Source: Desulfuromonas sp. SDB
GTDB taxonomy: Bacteria > SDB-A
DNA length: 43,445 nt
Assembly: GCA_001412365.1 (NCBI GenBank)
Contig: LKUE01000391.1
Span: 1 to 43,445 of the forward strand
Direction of reading: 5' to 3'
In this document: piece by piece, positions 20,851 through 30,100 of the stretch
How the letters are laid out: the number at the start of each line of letters is the position of its first letter
Numbering within the stretch: position 1 is the first letter of the stretch
Notes under the pieces: generated by a model
What the model saw: the letters and a program-made list of their open reading frames with translations, nothing else
Database searches by the model: none
What the model was told of the DNA's origin: nothing
Program-made: the position numbers and the translations under genes

Positions 20851-22806
20851 TTGCCAGGAAAAAACCGGAATAACAAAGTATACTGGTTAATCGTCTGTTT
20901 TCTCCTGCTGATCTTGCTTATCCCTTTTGGCTTAACTGCCCGGGCAGGAGGAGGGGGAAGTTATGGGGGAGGTGGAGGTGGTGGCGGATATTCGGGGGGA
21001 GGATATTCGGGAGGTGGTTACTCTTCCGGGTCCTCAGGAGGAGGGGGTGATCTCAGTCCCTGTTCCTGTGCCTGCATGATCATCATGCTGATTGTGTTCG
21101 TAGTTATATTTGCGGTAGTTCCCCGATTTCAGAACAAAAAAATGCGCAAGGCAAATTATTATCAGAAAAAATATCATGTTAATAAAGCAATTGAAAAAAT
21201 TAAAACCAGAGATGCTGATTTTAGTATTGAACAGTTCAAGAAGATGGCTGGCATGGCTTTTGTTGAAATCCAGCAAGCCTGGTCTGAACAGAATTTAACC
21301 TCAGTATCCAGGTTTATTTCAGATGGGATCAACCAGAGATTTTCTCTGCAGCTGGAAATGCAGAAATCGGAAGGATGGCGGAATATTGTTGAAAATGTTG
21401 AAATAAAAAACATGCGTATTGTTAATGTAGCCATCTATGAACGGTTTGAGCAAATTGATCTGGAGATCACTGCTAAAGCTAAAGATTACCGGGTATATTT
21501 AAACAGTGGAAAAATGATCAGAGGATCAATGCTGAAATCTGATTTCACTGAAATTTGGTCTTTTCTCCGCAGCGCTTCTGCAAAAACAGTTCAAGGGAAG
21601 GGATTGATTGCCGGCAGTTGTCCTAATTGCGGAGCATCTCTGCACATTACCGATGCAGGAAAGTGTCAGGCTTGCAATGCTTATATCCGGAGTACAAAAT
21701 ATGATTGGATATTATCTGAAATTACCCAGCAAATTGAGTGGCAGGTTCCACTTCCCGACCAGAATATTCCGGGAATTGCTGAAATTAAGAGCAGAGATCA
21801 ATTATTTTCCTCCCAGTATATTGAAGACCGTTGCTCGGTAATATTCTATGCCTGGCAATCCTCATTGTTCTACGTAACTTTAAAACCAATTCAAAAGGTT
21901 ACCGGAACAGGGTACATTGATAAAATTTCCTCAGTTGTGGATATTTCCAAAAATCCACAGAATCCAGTTTATTATAAAGATCCCGCGGTGGGTAAAGTTG
22001 AAATTCTGTGGGCGACCACTGATGAAAAATATGACTATGTTCATGTCATGGTTAAATGGTCAGGAACCAAGGTTAGCAGGGATCTGGGCAGTGGAAAGAT
22101 AAAAAATCTCTATCCCCAGGCAATATACCGTAGTGTGTTAATTTTAGCCAGACTCAAAGAAACTCAATCTCCTTCCGATATCCTTCATTCTGCTCACTGT
22201 CCCCACTGTGGGGCTCCGGAGCAGCCTGATCATCAGGGTAGATGCCCTTATTGCCAGACTCCCCTTAATGACGGCAGCAGGACTTGGATCCTCACTGACC
22301 TGTGCAGTTATTATCAATGGAGACAAAAATATGGCAGGGCTTATCAAAAATTTAAAAAACAGCTGTCAAAACCCCTGAGTATTCATCCCCAAGATTTAAT
22401 GGAAGGAATGATCATGATGATGAGTGCGGATGGAAAAATTGAAAATAAGGAAATCCGACTTCTTTCAAAATTTTCCGGACTTTACCGTATCTCTGACCAC
22501 CAGCTGGAAGAAATAACGGAAAGAGTAAAAAGAGGAGAGGGAACCTGGAAAATTCCCACCCGTCCTGAGGATCAGCAGAAATTTTTATCGGGGTTGGTAG
22601 ATATGTCTCTCAGTGATGGCACAATTTCTCGTTTTGAATACAAATTATTAAATCAGATAACTGCGAAGATGGGAATCAGCAATGCCAACCTGAAAAAATT
22701 GATAAAACAAAGACAAGCGGAATTGTTGAAATATCAATGGGAGGTTGAACAAACAAAAAGACAATCTACTCCTCCTCTCCCTCCCCCTCCTCCCCATTAC
22801 GTTTAG
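20851..22806 (+). CDS. Membrane-anchored Tim44-like / double zinc-ribbon / TerB-like protein (copy 1)
   Basis: N-terminal hydrophobic segment with ARA|GGG, Gly-rich loop, second TM, Tim44-like FKKMAGMAFVEIQQAWSEQNL, CPNC..CQAC and CPHC..CPYC ribbons, TerB-like repeats, PPLPPPPP tail. Confidence 0.8.
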   Translation: MPGKNRNNKVYWLIVCFLLLILLIPFGLTARAGGGGSYGGGGGGGGYSGGGYSGGGYSSGSSGGGGDLSPCSCACMIIMLIVFVVIFAVVPRFQNKKMRKANYYQKKYHVNKAIEKIKTRDADFSIEQFKKMAGMAFVEIQQAWSEQNLTSVSRFISDGINQRFSLQLEMQKSEGWRNIVENVEIKNMRIVNVAIYERFEQIDLEITAKAKDYRVYLNSGKMIRGSMLKSDFTEIWSFLRSASAKTVQGKGLIAGSCPNCGASLHITDAGKCQACNAYIRSTKYDWILSEITQQIEWQVPLPDQNIPGIAEIKSRDQLFSSQYIEDRCSVIFYAWQSSLFYVTLKPIQKVTGTGYIDKISSVVDISKNPQNPVYYKDPAVGKVEILWATTDEKYDYVHVMVKWSGTKVSRDLGSGKIKNLYPQAIYRSVLILARLKETQSPSDILHSAHCPHCGAPEQPDHQGRCPYCQTPLNDGSRTWILTDLCSYYQWRQKYGRAYQKFKKQLSKPLSIHPQDLMEGMIMMMSADGKIENKEIRLLSKFSGLYRISDHQLEEITERVKRGEGTWKIPTRPEDQQKFLSGLVDMSLSDGTISRFEYKLLNQITAKMGISNANLKKLIKQRQAELLKYQWEVEQTKRQSTPPLPPPPPHYV

Positions 22807-22943
22807 AACAATTAATTTAAAATAGTGTGGAATAAACTATATAGTTGCAGGTATACACTGTACAAAAATACGCTCAGGTTTTACAATAAATATTAAAAAA
22901 ACAGGATTTTAAACAAGTCATTTGTTAAATAAAGGAGTTACCA

Positions 22944-24875
22944 GTGCTGAGAAAAATATTGGTAGTAATTGGCTTAATTATTTTAATCAGTTATGGTTAT
23001 TCGGCATTGTGGGCTCGAGCAGGGGGAGGAGAATCATTTGGAGGAGGAGGGGGAGGTTCTTTTGGAGGAGATGGGGGAGGAGAAGGTATTGGCGCGCTGA
23101 TTTATCTTCTATTCTGGCTGGTGGTTAATTATCCCTGCATCGGCATACCCCTGGTAATTGCAGTAATTATTTTTTTAATTTTCGCTAATTTAAAGGGCAA
23201 AGGAAAGATAACTGATCGCAGACTTCGAAAATCGAATTTTTTTCAAAACCAGTATGAAGTTAATCAAGCCCTGGAAAAAATTAAACAACGGGATCCTAAT
23301 TTTAATATAGATAGTTTCAAACAAAGAGTATCCCGGGCTTTTTATTTGATTCAGACTGCCTGGAGTGAACAAAAGCTGACCAATGTTCACCGGTTTATAT
23401 CAGATGGAGTGGAAGAAAGATTTAATCTGCAGATTAAAATGCAGCAGGCAGAAGGGTGGAGGAATGTGATGGAGAATGTGAAAATTCAGAAAATTGAAGT
23501 GGTATCTATTGAATCCGATCAACACTTCGATACTATTCATCTGGCTATAACTGCAAGGGCAAAAGATTACAAGGTTGATTTAAAAACGGGGAGAACCCTG
23601 CCCCAGTCCAAAATCACTGAACCATTTACCGAGGTTTGGTCTTGGCTGAGAAAACCGGGAGTGAAGACAATCCGAGCTCAGGGAGCTATTGAAGGTAACT
23701 GCCCCAACTGTGCCGCTCCTCTGGATATCACTGATGCAGGTAAATGCAGGGCTTGCGGGGCATTCATCCGGAGTGGTGAATATGACTGGATTCTGTCGGA
23801 GATAACCCAGGAAAGCGAATGGGAAGTAACCGGAAAGAGTTCAGAGATACCCGGTTTTATAAATTTACAGCAAGTGGACCCCGGTTTTTCTGTTCAACAC
23901 ATTGAAGATAGAACTTCAGTGATATTCTACCGTTATCAGGCTGCTTTATTTAACCGCAGCTCCAAGGTGTTGAAGAAAGTAGTTTATTCCCCCGCTCTGG
24001 AGAGAATTATCCGGAGATTATCCGGGGTCCCCCAAACCTCAGTTGCCCGTTACTATAAGTTCCCTGCAATTGGAAAAGTAGAAGTACTGTGGATCAAGCC
24101 GGAAAGCGAATTAATTAAAATATTTGTTTTAGTAAAATGGTCGGGAAGTTTTGCTCAGCGTGATTTGAAAACCAACCAGATAAAATTGCTTTCCTCCAGA
24201 ACTATATATTCTGACATCTATACTTTGGTTCGGAAGATTAATGTCGCCTCACCTCATAATGCATTTAATTCTGCCCACTGCCCCAATTGCGGAGCTCCGG
24301 AAGTGCCTGACGGCACCGATAGCTGCCCTTACTGCGGCACGGTGCTAAATGATGGCAACCGCAGCTGGGTGCTTGCTGATATTGAAGAATTTACTATATG
24401 GCTCCAGAGTAACCGGGAGCAGTGGAAACAAGCCAGAGCCGGAGTAACTGCAGATATTACCGGAAGACCCAAAGCGTTAATTGAAGCATTGGCGATGATG
24501 ATGGCAAGCGATGGAGATATTGATCAGAGAGAATTAAAAATGCTGAAGAACTTTACCGGTAATTATCAGATTTCAGATTTGGAATTAAGACAGATAGTAG
24601 ACCGGGTTCAACAAGGGCAGGGTATTTGGAAGATTCCGGAAGATTACAATCAAGGAGTAGTGCTTTTATTTGGATTGATTGATATGGCATTGAGTGATGG
24701 ACGGATTTCTTCTCCGGAAAAACAATTGCTGGATAGTGTGGCTAAAAAATTGAATATTCCCTCAAATATCTTAAATCAGTGGATAAAAGACCGGCAGAGT
24801 TCGCTGATAGAATTCCAGAAAAATTATCGAAAATCAGACACTCCTATACCCCCACCCCCTCCACCTCAGCCTTGA
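22944..24875 (+). CDS. Membrane-anchored Tim44-like / double zinc-ribbon / TerB-like protein (copy 2, paralogue)
   Basis: Collinear with copy 1 over the whole length: ARA|GGG, Gly-rich loop, TM, Tim44-like, CPNC..CRAC, CPNC..CPYC, TerB-like, PIPPPPPP tail; GTG start with SD aaaggag. Confidence 0.8.
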   Translation: MLRKILVVIGLIILISYGYSALWARAGGGESFGGGGGGSFGGDGGGEGIGALIYLLFWLVVNYPCIGIPLVIAVIIFLIFANLKGKGKITDRRLRKSNFFQNQYEVNQALEKIKQRDPNFNIDSFKQRVSRAFYLIQTAWSEQKLTNVHRFISDGVEERFNLQIKMQQAEGWRNVMENVKIQKIEVVSIESDQHFDTIHLAITARAKDYKVDLKTGRTLPQSKITEPFTEVWSWLRKPGVKTIRAQGAIEGNCPNCAAPLDITDAGKCRACGAFIRSGEYDWILSEITQESEWEVTGKSSEIPGFINLQQVDPGFSVQHIEDRTSVIFYRYQAALFNRSSKVLKKVVYSPALERIIRRLSGVPQTSVARYYKFPAIGKVEVLWIKPESELIKIFVLVKWSGSFAQRDLKTNQIKLLSSRTIYSDIYTLVRKINVASPHNAFNSAHCPNCGAPEVPDGTDSCPYCGTVLNDGNRSWVLADIEEFTIWLQSNREQWKQARAGVTADITGRPKALIEALAMMMASDGDIDQRELKMLKNFTGNYQISDLELRQIVDRVQQGQGIWKIPEDYNQGVVLLFGLIDMALSDGRISSPEKQLLDSVAKKLNIPSNILNQWIKDRQSSLIEFQKNYRKSDTPIPPPPPPQP

Positions 24876-24987
24876 TAAAATCATGTTGAATAGCAATTTT
24901 GATTGTGATAATATTGGTCGGTTAGAAAATGGAGTTGCGAATTGTTAGGTTTGACAAAAGGGTACTGGAGTGTTCGTGATGCTTAGA

Positions 24988-25146
24988 TATGATTTGAGCC
25001 AACACCTTTCAATAGGGAATTCAGGTTCTGGAGGAACAAGCAAGCTCACCTGGAGTGAGATCCTTCGAACTTCAGACAGGATACCCACTTTACTGGAAGG
25101 TTCAAACTATTCTATCACACGGCATTCCGGTTCCCACCAAATCATA
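24988..25146 (+). ncRNA. Candidate structured RNA, possibly 6S RNA (ssrS)
   Basis: Intergenic; terminal 9-bp complement TATGATTTG (24988-24996)/CAAATCATA (25138-25146); local hairpins GTTC-TGGAG-GAAC and CTCAC-CTGGA-GTGAG; CCTTC/GAAGG stem; lies upstream of rny. Confidence 0.4.
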
Positions 25147-25323
25147 AAGGGATAGGTTGACGGTATTAAGCTATTTAGATGTGTTATTTGCGATGCTAAG
25201 TCCTTGTTTTAGATATAGTGATAAGTTTTGGATTCAAATATTTTTTCCACTTTATCTGATGAGGATCATAATTAAAACATAATGAAAATTGGATATTTAT
25301 GAATATATTTAGCTATTTATCAA

Positions 25324-25361
25324 GGGAGTTCAGATATCACCAAAAACTTGTGATAACTCCC
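25324..25361 (+). promoter_or_regulatory. Bulged hairpin in the rny 5' leader
   Basis: GGGAGTT-CAGAT-ATCAC-CAAAAACTT-GTGAT-AACTCCC: 7-bp and 5-bp stems separated by a one-sided bulge. Confidence 0.6.
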
Positions 25362-25401
25362 CCTACATCTAATTTCTTTTTGCCATCTTCTTCCTATCTC
25401 T

Positions 25402-27033
25402 TTGGGGAAGGAGATGATGGTGAACTATTTAATTTTTAATCTATTAATTTCCCAGACAGTCGGATCTATATTCCCAGTTCTGATGTTTGTTTTAATCTTT
25501 TTCATGGTGGGGATAGTTTCTTTTTGGTTTGGTTATATTATCTGTATCCGGATTCAAAAGAGTAAACTGGAAGATGCACAGACTGTAGCTCAAAAAATAA
25601 TTGAAGATGCCAAGAAAGATTCTGATTCCTACAAGAAAACTGCCCGATTGGAAATCAGTGAAGAAATTGCAAAATCCAGGGCGGACTTGGAGTCCAGGGA
25701 AAAAAAGTGGCAAAGGGAGATGTATCAGACTGAGAGGAAGTTAAATGAACGTAAATCATCGTTGGACAAGAAACAGGACTCTTTGAGCAATAAAGAACGG
25801 GAGGTGGTGAAAAAAGAAAAAGACTTGGTCATAAAAGAAAGAGGTTTGATTGCCAAAACGGAGAAACTGAAAAGAGAAATTGAAGAAATTACCAGCAGAT
25901 TACAGCGAATTGCCCGGATGAGTACGGATGAAGCAAAAGTTGAATTGATGAAAACCATTGAAAGCGAAACCAAAAAAGAAGCAGCTAATATGATAAAAGA
26001 GATCAAGGATAAAGCTCAGAGAACCGGAGAAAAAGAAGCTGCTGAAATTATCGTATCCGCCATACAAAGGTGCGCTACCGATCATACCGTGGAATCAACT
26101 GTTTCGGTAGTAGCTTTGCCCTCAGAAGATATGAAAGGAAGGATTATCGGAAGAGAGGGAAGAAATATCCGTTCATTTGAAAATTTGACCGGGGTGGAGA
26201 TAATTATTGATGATACTCCCGAGGCAATTACCTTGTCCGGTTTTGATCCGGTGCGGCGGGAGATTGCCCGTATTTCTATGGAAAATTTGGTTTCCGACGG
26301 CAGAATTAATCCGGGGCGTATTGAAGTGGTGGTGGAAAAAGCCAAGAAGGAAATTGATGAAATAATCAGAAATACCGCAGAAGAAACGGTAGCAGATATG
26401 GGTATTACCAGTTTACATCCTGAATTGATGAGGTTAATTGGCAGACTTAGATATCGAACCAGCTATGGGCAGAATGTTCTGCAGCACTCCAAAGAAGTTG
26501 CTCATATTTCCGGACTAATGGCCGGAGAATTAAATCTGGATGTTGAATTGGCTAAACGCAGCGGTTTGCTCCATGATATCGGCAAAGCCACTGACCAGAG
26601 TATTGAGGGCACTCATGCCATTATCGGTTCAGAACTGGCTAGAAAATACGGTGAAGATATGGTAGTAGTTAATGCCATTGCCGCCCATCATGAAGAAGTA
26701 GAGCCCATTTCCTCCATTGCCGCTCTGGTTCAGGCTTCGGATGCAATATCCGGTTCAAGACCAGGAGCGAGGAGGGATACCATTGAAGCTTACCTGCAAA
26801 GGGTGGATAAGCTTGAACGGATTGCTGCTCAAATTGACGGAGTGGAAAAAGTATTTGCACTGCAGGCTGGTCGTGAATTAAGAGTAATTGTTGAGCCTTC
26901 TAAAATATCTGATGCTGAGGCAGTGGTGCTAGCCAGCGATGTAGCCAATAAAATTGAACGGGAATTGAGATATCCCGGGCAAATTAAAGTGACTATTATC
27001 CGGGAAGTAAGAGCAACTGAATATGCCAAATGA
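25402..27033 (+). CDS. rny: Ribonuclease Y (true start probably within 25414-25420)
   Basis: N-terminal TM, coiled coil, KH domain GRIIGREGRNIRSFENLTGVEIIIDDTPEAITLSGFDPVRREIAR, HD domain HSKEVAHISGLMAGEL..LLHDIGKA. Confidence 0.97.
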   Translation: MGKEMMVNYLIFNLLISQTVGSIFPVLMFVLIFFMVGIVSFWFGYIICIRIQKSKLEDAQTVAQKIIEDAKKDSDSYKKTARLEISEEIAKSRADLESREKKWQREMYQTERKLNERKSSLDKKQDSLSNKEREVVKKEKDLVIKERGLIAKTEKLKREIEEITSRLQRIARMSTDEAKVELMKTIESETKKEAANMIKEIKDKAQRTGEKEAAEIIVSAIQRCATDHTVESTVSVVALPSEDMKGRIIGREGRNIRSFENLTGVEIIIDDTPEAITLSGFDPVRREIARISMENLVSDGRINPGRIEVVVEKAKKEIDEIIRNTAEETVADMGITSLHPELMRLIGRLRYRTSYGQNVLQHSKEVAHISGLMAGELNLDVELAKRSGLLHDIGKATDQSIEGTHAIIGSELARKYGEDMVVVNAIAAHHEEVEPISSIAALVQASDAISGSRPGARRDTIEAYLQRVDKLERIAAQIDGVEKVFALQAGRELRVIVEPSKISDAEAVVLASDVANKIERELRYPGQIKVTIIREVRATEYAK

Positions 27034-27832
27034 TCAGTTCAGTTTGATCTTTATTGGGGATATCATAGGACAACCGGGCAGGGAAACCTGTCACCGGCTG
27101 TTTGATCAGATTTATGAAAAATATCTTCCTGATATCATTGTGGTCAATGGAGAAAATTTAGCCAGCGGTTTCGGCATTTCCCGGAAAGTTGCCAATGAAA
27201 TGTTTTCCCTGGGAGTAAATTTTATTACCGGGGGCAATCATTTCCTCCAGGTTGACAACATTGAAGATTGGTTTGAAATTGAACCTAAGGTAGTGATCCC
27301 CGCAAATTACACCCACTACATCAGGGGTAACCGTTTGGGATTATATCAAAGTGAGCAGCTGAAACTGTATGTAATTTCCCTTTTGGGAAGATTATACATG
27401 AATCCGGTTGATAATCCTTTTATATGCATAGATAAAATAATCAGCGACATCGGAAACAGGGATAACAATCAAATAGTGGTGGTGGATTTTCATGCTGAAG
27501 CTACTTCGGAAAAGCAGGCCATGCTTCATCATCTAAACGGAAGAGTTTCCGCGGTGCTGGGAACCCATACTCATGTCCAAACTGCAGATTGTCTGGTCAC
27601 TGATCAGGGCACTGCTTATATCACCGATGTGGGAATGGTGGGGGCAGTTAAATCGGTTATCGGGATGGATTGGAAAGCCTCTGTGGAAATTATGAAAACC
27701 GGGCGGAGAAGAAGATTAAGACCTTATTATGACCCTCTGAGGAAATTGGATGGAGTATTGGTGAAGTTTGATAAATCAACTGGCGGGGCGGCATTAATTG
27801 AAAATTTTTCCCTCCGGGCTGAGATCAATTAA
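27023..27832 (+). CDS. ymdB: YmdB-family metallophosphoesterase
   Basis: FIGDIIGQPGRE, VNGENLASGFGIS, GGNHFL, DFHAEATSEKQA, GTHTHVQTAD. Confidence 0.93.
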   Translation: MPNDQFSLIFIGDIIGQPGRETCHRLFDQIYEKYLPDIIVVNGENLASGFGISRKVANEMFSLGVNFITGGNHFLQVDNIEDWFEIEPKVVIPANYTHYIRGNRLGLYQSEQLKLYVISLLGRLYMNPVDNPFICIDKIISDIGNRDNNQIVVVDFHAEATSEKQAMLHHLNGRVSAVLGTHTHVQTADCLVTDQGTAYITDVGMVGAVKSVIGMDWKASVEIMKTGRRRRLRPYYDPLRKLDGVLVKFDKSTGGAALIENFSLRAEIN

Positions 27833-27845
27833 GGAGTTATAAAAA

Positions 27846-28712
27846 ATGGAAACACTTGTTCTCAAAGGAAAGCCGGTGGTGGAGAAGATTTATCAAGATC
27901 TTAAAGAGCAGGTTGACCACCTGGACACCGCTCCCCGGTTAACCGTGGTAATGGTTGGTCAGGATCCTTCATCACTTTCTTACATCAAGTCAAAAACTAA
28001 AGCTGCTGCTAAAATCGGTATAGATGCAAGTACAATTAATTTACCTGAAGATATCAGTGAAACTGACTTAATTGATGAAATAAAAAAAATATTGCAAAGA
28101 GACCAGCCCCATGGAATTTTAATACAGCTTCCCCTTCCTCCTCAATTAAATGTTGAAAATATTCTTTTGTTCATTCCTCCCCAAAAAGATGTAGATGGTT
28201 TTCATCGCTGTAATCTTGGAGCAATGATCAGGGGAACTAAGGCACATTATCCCTGTACCCCTGCCGGTATTCTGGAATTATTGAATTATTATAACATTCC
28301 TCTATCCGGTAAAAATGTGGTGGTGGTGGGGAGGAGTCTGATTGTGGGAAAACCCCTGGCGGTTATGCTTATGGAAAAAAACAGGGATGCTACTGTAACT
28401 GTATGTCATTCCCGGACTGCCAACATCGCTGAACATACCCTGCGGGCAGATATTGTAGTAGCTGCGGCGGGAAGACCTGGTTTGATCACTGCAGAAATGG
28501 TAAAACCGGATTCAGTGATAATAGATGTAGGAACCAATCCCGTCTCTGATCCTAGCCGGAAAAAAGGATATAAATTGGTGGGTGATGCTGATTATGAGGG
28601 GTTGTTAAATAAAGTTGCTGCAATTACTCCGGTTCCGGGAGGAGTCGGTCCACTGACCGTAGCCATGTTGATGAAAAATACAGTTCAGTCCAAATTAGAT
28701 TCAATGTCATGA
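27846..28712 (+). CDS. folD: Methylenetetrahydrofolate dehydrogenase/cyclohydrolase
   Basis: GILIQLPLPPQLN, DVDGFHRCNLG, VVGRSLIVGKPLAVML, TPVPGGVGPLTVAMLMKNT. Confidence 0.97.
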   Translation: METLVLKGKPVVEKIYQDLKEQVDHLDTAPRLTVVMVGQDPSSLSYIKSKTKAAAKIGIDASTINLPEDISETDLIDEIKKILQRDQPHGILIQLPLPPQLNVENILLFIPPQKDVDGFHRCNLGAMIRGTKAHYPCTPAGILELLNYYNIPLSGKNVVVVGRSLIVGKPLAVMLMEKNRDATVTVCHSRTANIAEHTLRADIVVAAAGRPGLITAEMVKPDSVIIDVGTNPVSDPSRKKGYKLVGDADYEGLLNKVAAITPVPGGVGPLTVAMLMKNTVQSKLDSMS

Positions 28713-30100
28713 ATTCACCGGTTAAACCCATGGAATTATTAACGGTATCTTCAGTTAATCAAATGGCCAAAAAAATCATGGAACTGCAGATTGGATATAT
28801 TGCAGTGCAGGGGGAAATATCAAAAACCACCCTTCATTCCAGCGGCCATTTCTATTTTACTCTCAAAGATGATAAATCCAGTCTGGATGCAGTGTTATTC
28901 AAGAATAAAGTATATCAGATGTTTTCTAAAAATTTGTCTTTTACGGAAGTGGATAGTGAAAAATTGCCAAAATTAGGAGAGTTATGGATTTGTGAGGGAG
29001 TATTGACCATTTGGGAGAAAACGGGTAGATATATGTTTAAGGTAAACCAGGCAGTCCCCTCAGGCCGAGGAAAATTGTACCGGGATTTTCAACTTCTCAA
29101 GGAGAAATTGTATGCCCGGGGTTGGCTGAATCCGGAAAATAAAAAAAAAATACCCCCTTTCCCCCTGAAAGTTGGAGTTATTAGTTCTCCCACCGGAGCG
29201 GCAATCAGAGATATTATAAAAATTTATACCCGGAGATTTCCTGCTGCTGAAATTATTGTTTCTCCGGCTTTGATGCAGGGCAAACAGTGTGTTGACAGTA
29301 TATTGCAGGCATTAGATCGGATTAAGCAATTCCCGGTGGATTTAATCATCCTGACCAGGGGAGGAGGGAGCCCCGAAGATTTAGCTGAATTTAATGATGA
29401 ACGCTTGGCTCAGGCTGTTTTTCACCTGGAAATTCCAATTGTATCCGCAATTGGACATGAGATAGATCAAACCATTGTGGATTTAGTTGCCGATTTATCT
29501 GCTTCCACCCCTTCTGCCGCAGCTGAATTGGTTTTCCCGGATAGGGACAGTGTTCTAAGAAATTTAGATAGTAAAAAAAATCAGGTCAGAACCGCTGTAT
29601 TTTCTGTACTGGAAAAGCACAAAAAAAACATTGAACATCTTTCTGAAGTGTATGCATTTCGCATAGTTCCCGACCGGCTCAGAGAATTAAGAGTTACTGT
29701 AGACAATTACCGGGAAGTAATTGAAAAACAGCCCCTCCGGACTATTTCCTCTCTGCAGTTAAAACTACAGGTCCACCGAAGAAATTTCCAGGCAGGCAGA
29801 ATATTAAAGGAATTGAAAATCCGCAGAGAAAAGCTGGAATTAATAAATGATAAAATGATCCATAATATCAGGGGGAAAAATAAACAATGGAAGCAGAACT
29901 GCCGGTATTTCGGTAATCTTCTGGGCAGCCTTTCTCCTCAGTTGGTTTTAACCAAAGGTTATTCCATAGTAACTGACCATCAGGACAAGGTAATCACCCG
30001 GGGGAACTTGTTGAAAAAAGGAAAAAAGTATAAAATTAAATTTATTGATTCAACCTGGCTGATGAAGTCAGAGAAGGAGATAAGCAATCATGATAATTAA
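28709..30100 (+). CDS. xseA: Exodeoxyribonuclease VII large subunit
   Basis: OB-fold GEISKTTLHSSGHFYFTLKD, VGVISSPTGAAIRDI, LTRGGGSPEDLAEFNDE, SAIGHEIDQTI. Confidence 0.95.
   Translation: MNSPVKPMELLTVSSVNQMAKKIMELQIGYIAVQGEISKTTLHSSGHFYFTLKDDKSSLDAVLFKNKVYQMFSKNLSFTEVDSEKLPKLGELWICEGVLTIWEKTGRYMFKVNQAVPSGRGKLYRDFQLLKEKLYARGWLNPENKKKIPPFPLKVGVISSPTGAAIRDIIKIYTRRFPAAEIIVSPALMQGKQCVDSILQALDRIKQFPVDLIILTRGGGSPEDLAEFNDERLAQAVFHLEIPIVSAIGHEIDQTIVDLVADLSASTPSAAAELVFPDRDSVLRNLDSKKNQVRTAVFSVLEKHKKNIEHLSEVYAFRIVPDRLRELRVTVDNYREVIEKQPLRTISSLQLKLQVHRRNFQAGRILKELKIRREKLELINDKMIHNIRGKNKQWKQNCRYFGNLLGSLSPQLVLTKGYSIVTDHQDKVITRGNLLKKGKKYKIKFIDSTWLMKSEKEISNHDN

Noticed and set aside
22922-23128. 68-aa Arg/Trp-rich ORF on + strand
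   Set aside because: Out-of-frame reading of the Gly-rich GGN repeats of the second Tim44/TerB gene.
24951-24956. TTGACA as -35 of the ncRNA candidate
   Set aside because: No good -10 at 16-18 bp; the nearest TTAGAT is 26 bp away, so the promoter is not called.
24970-25155. 61-aa ORF on + strand
   Set aside because: Overlaps the folded RNA candidate, has no recognisable domain and no convincing ribosome-binding site.
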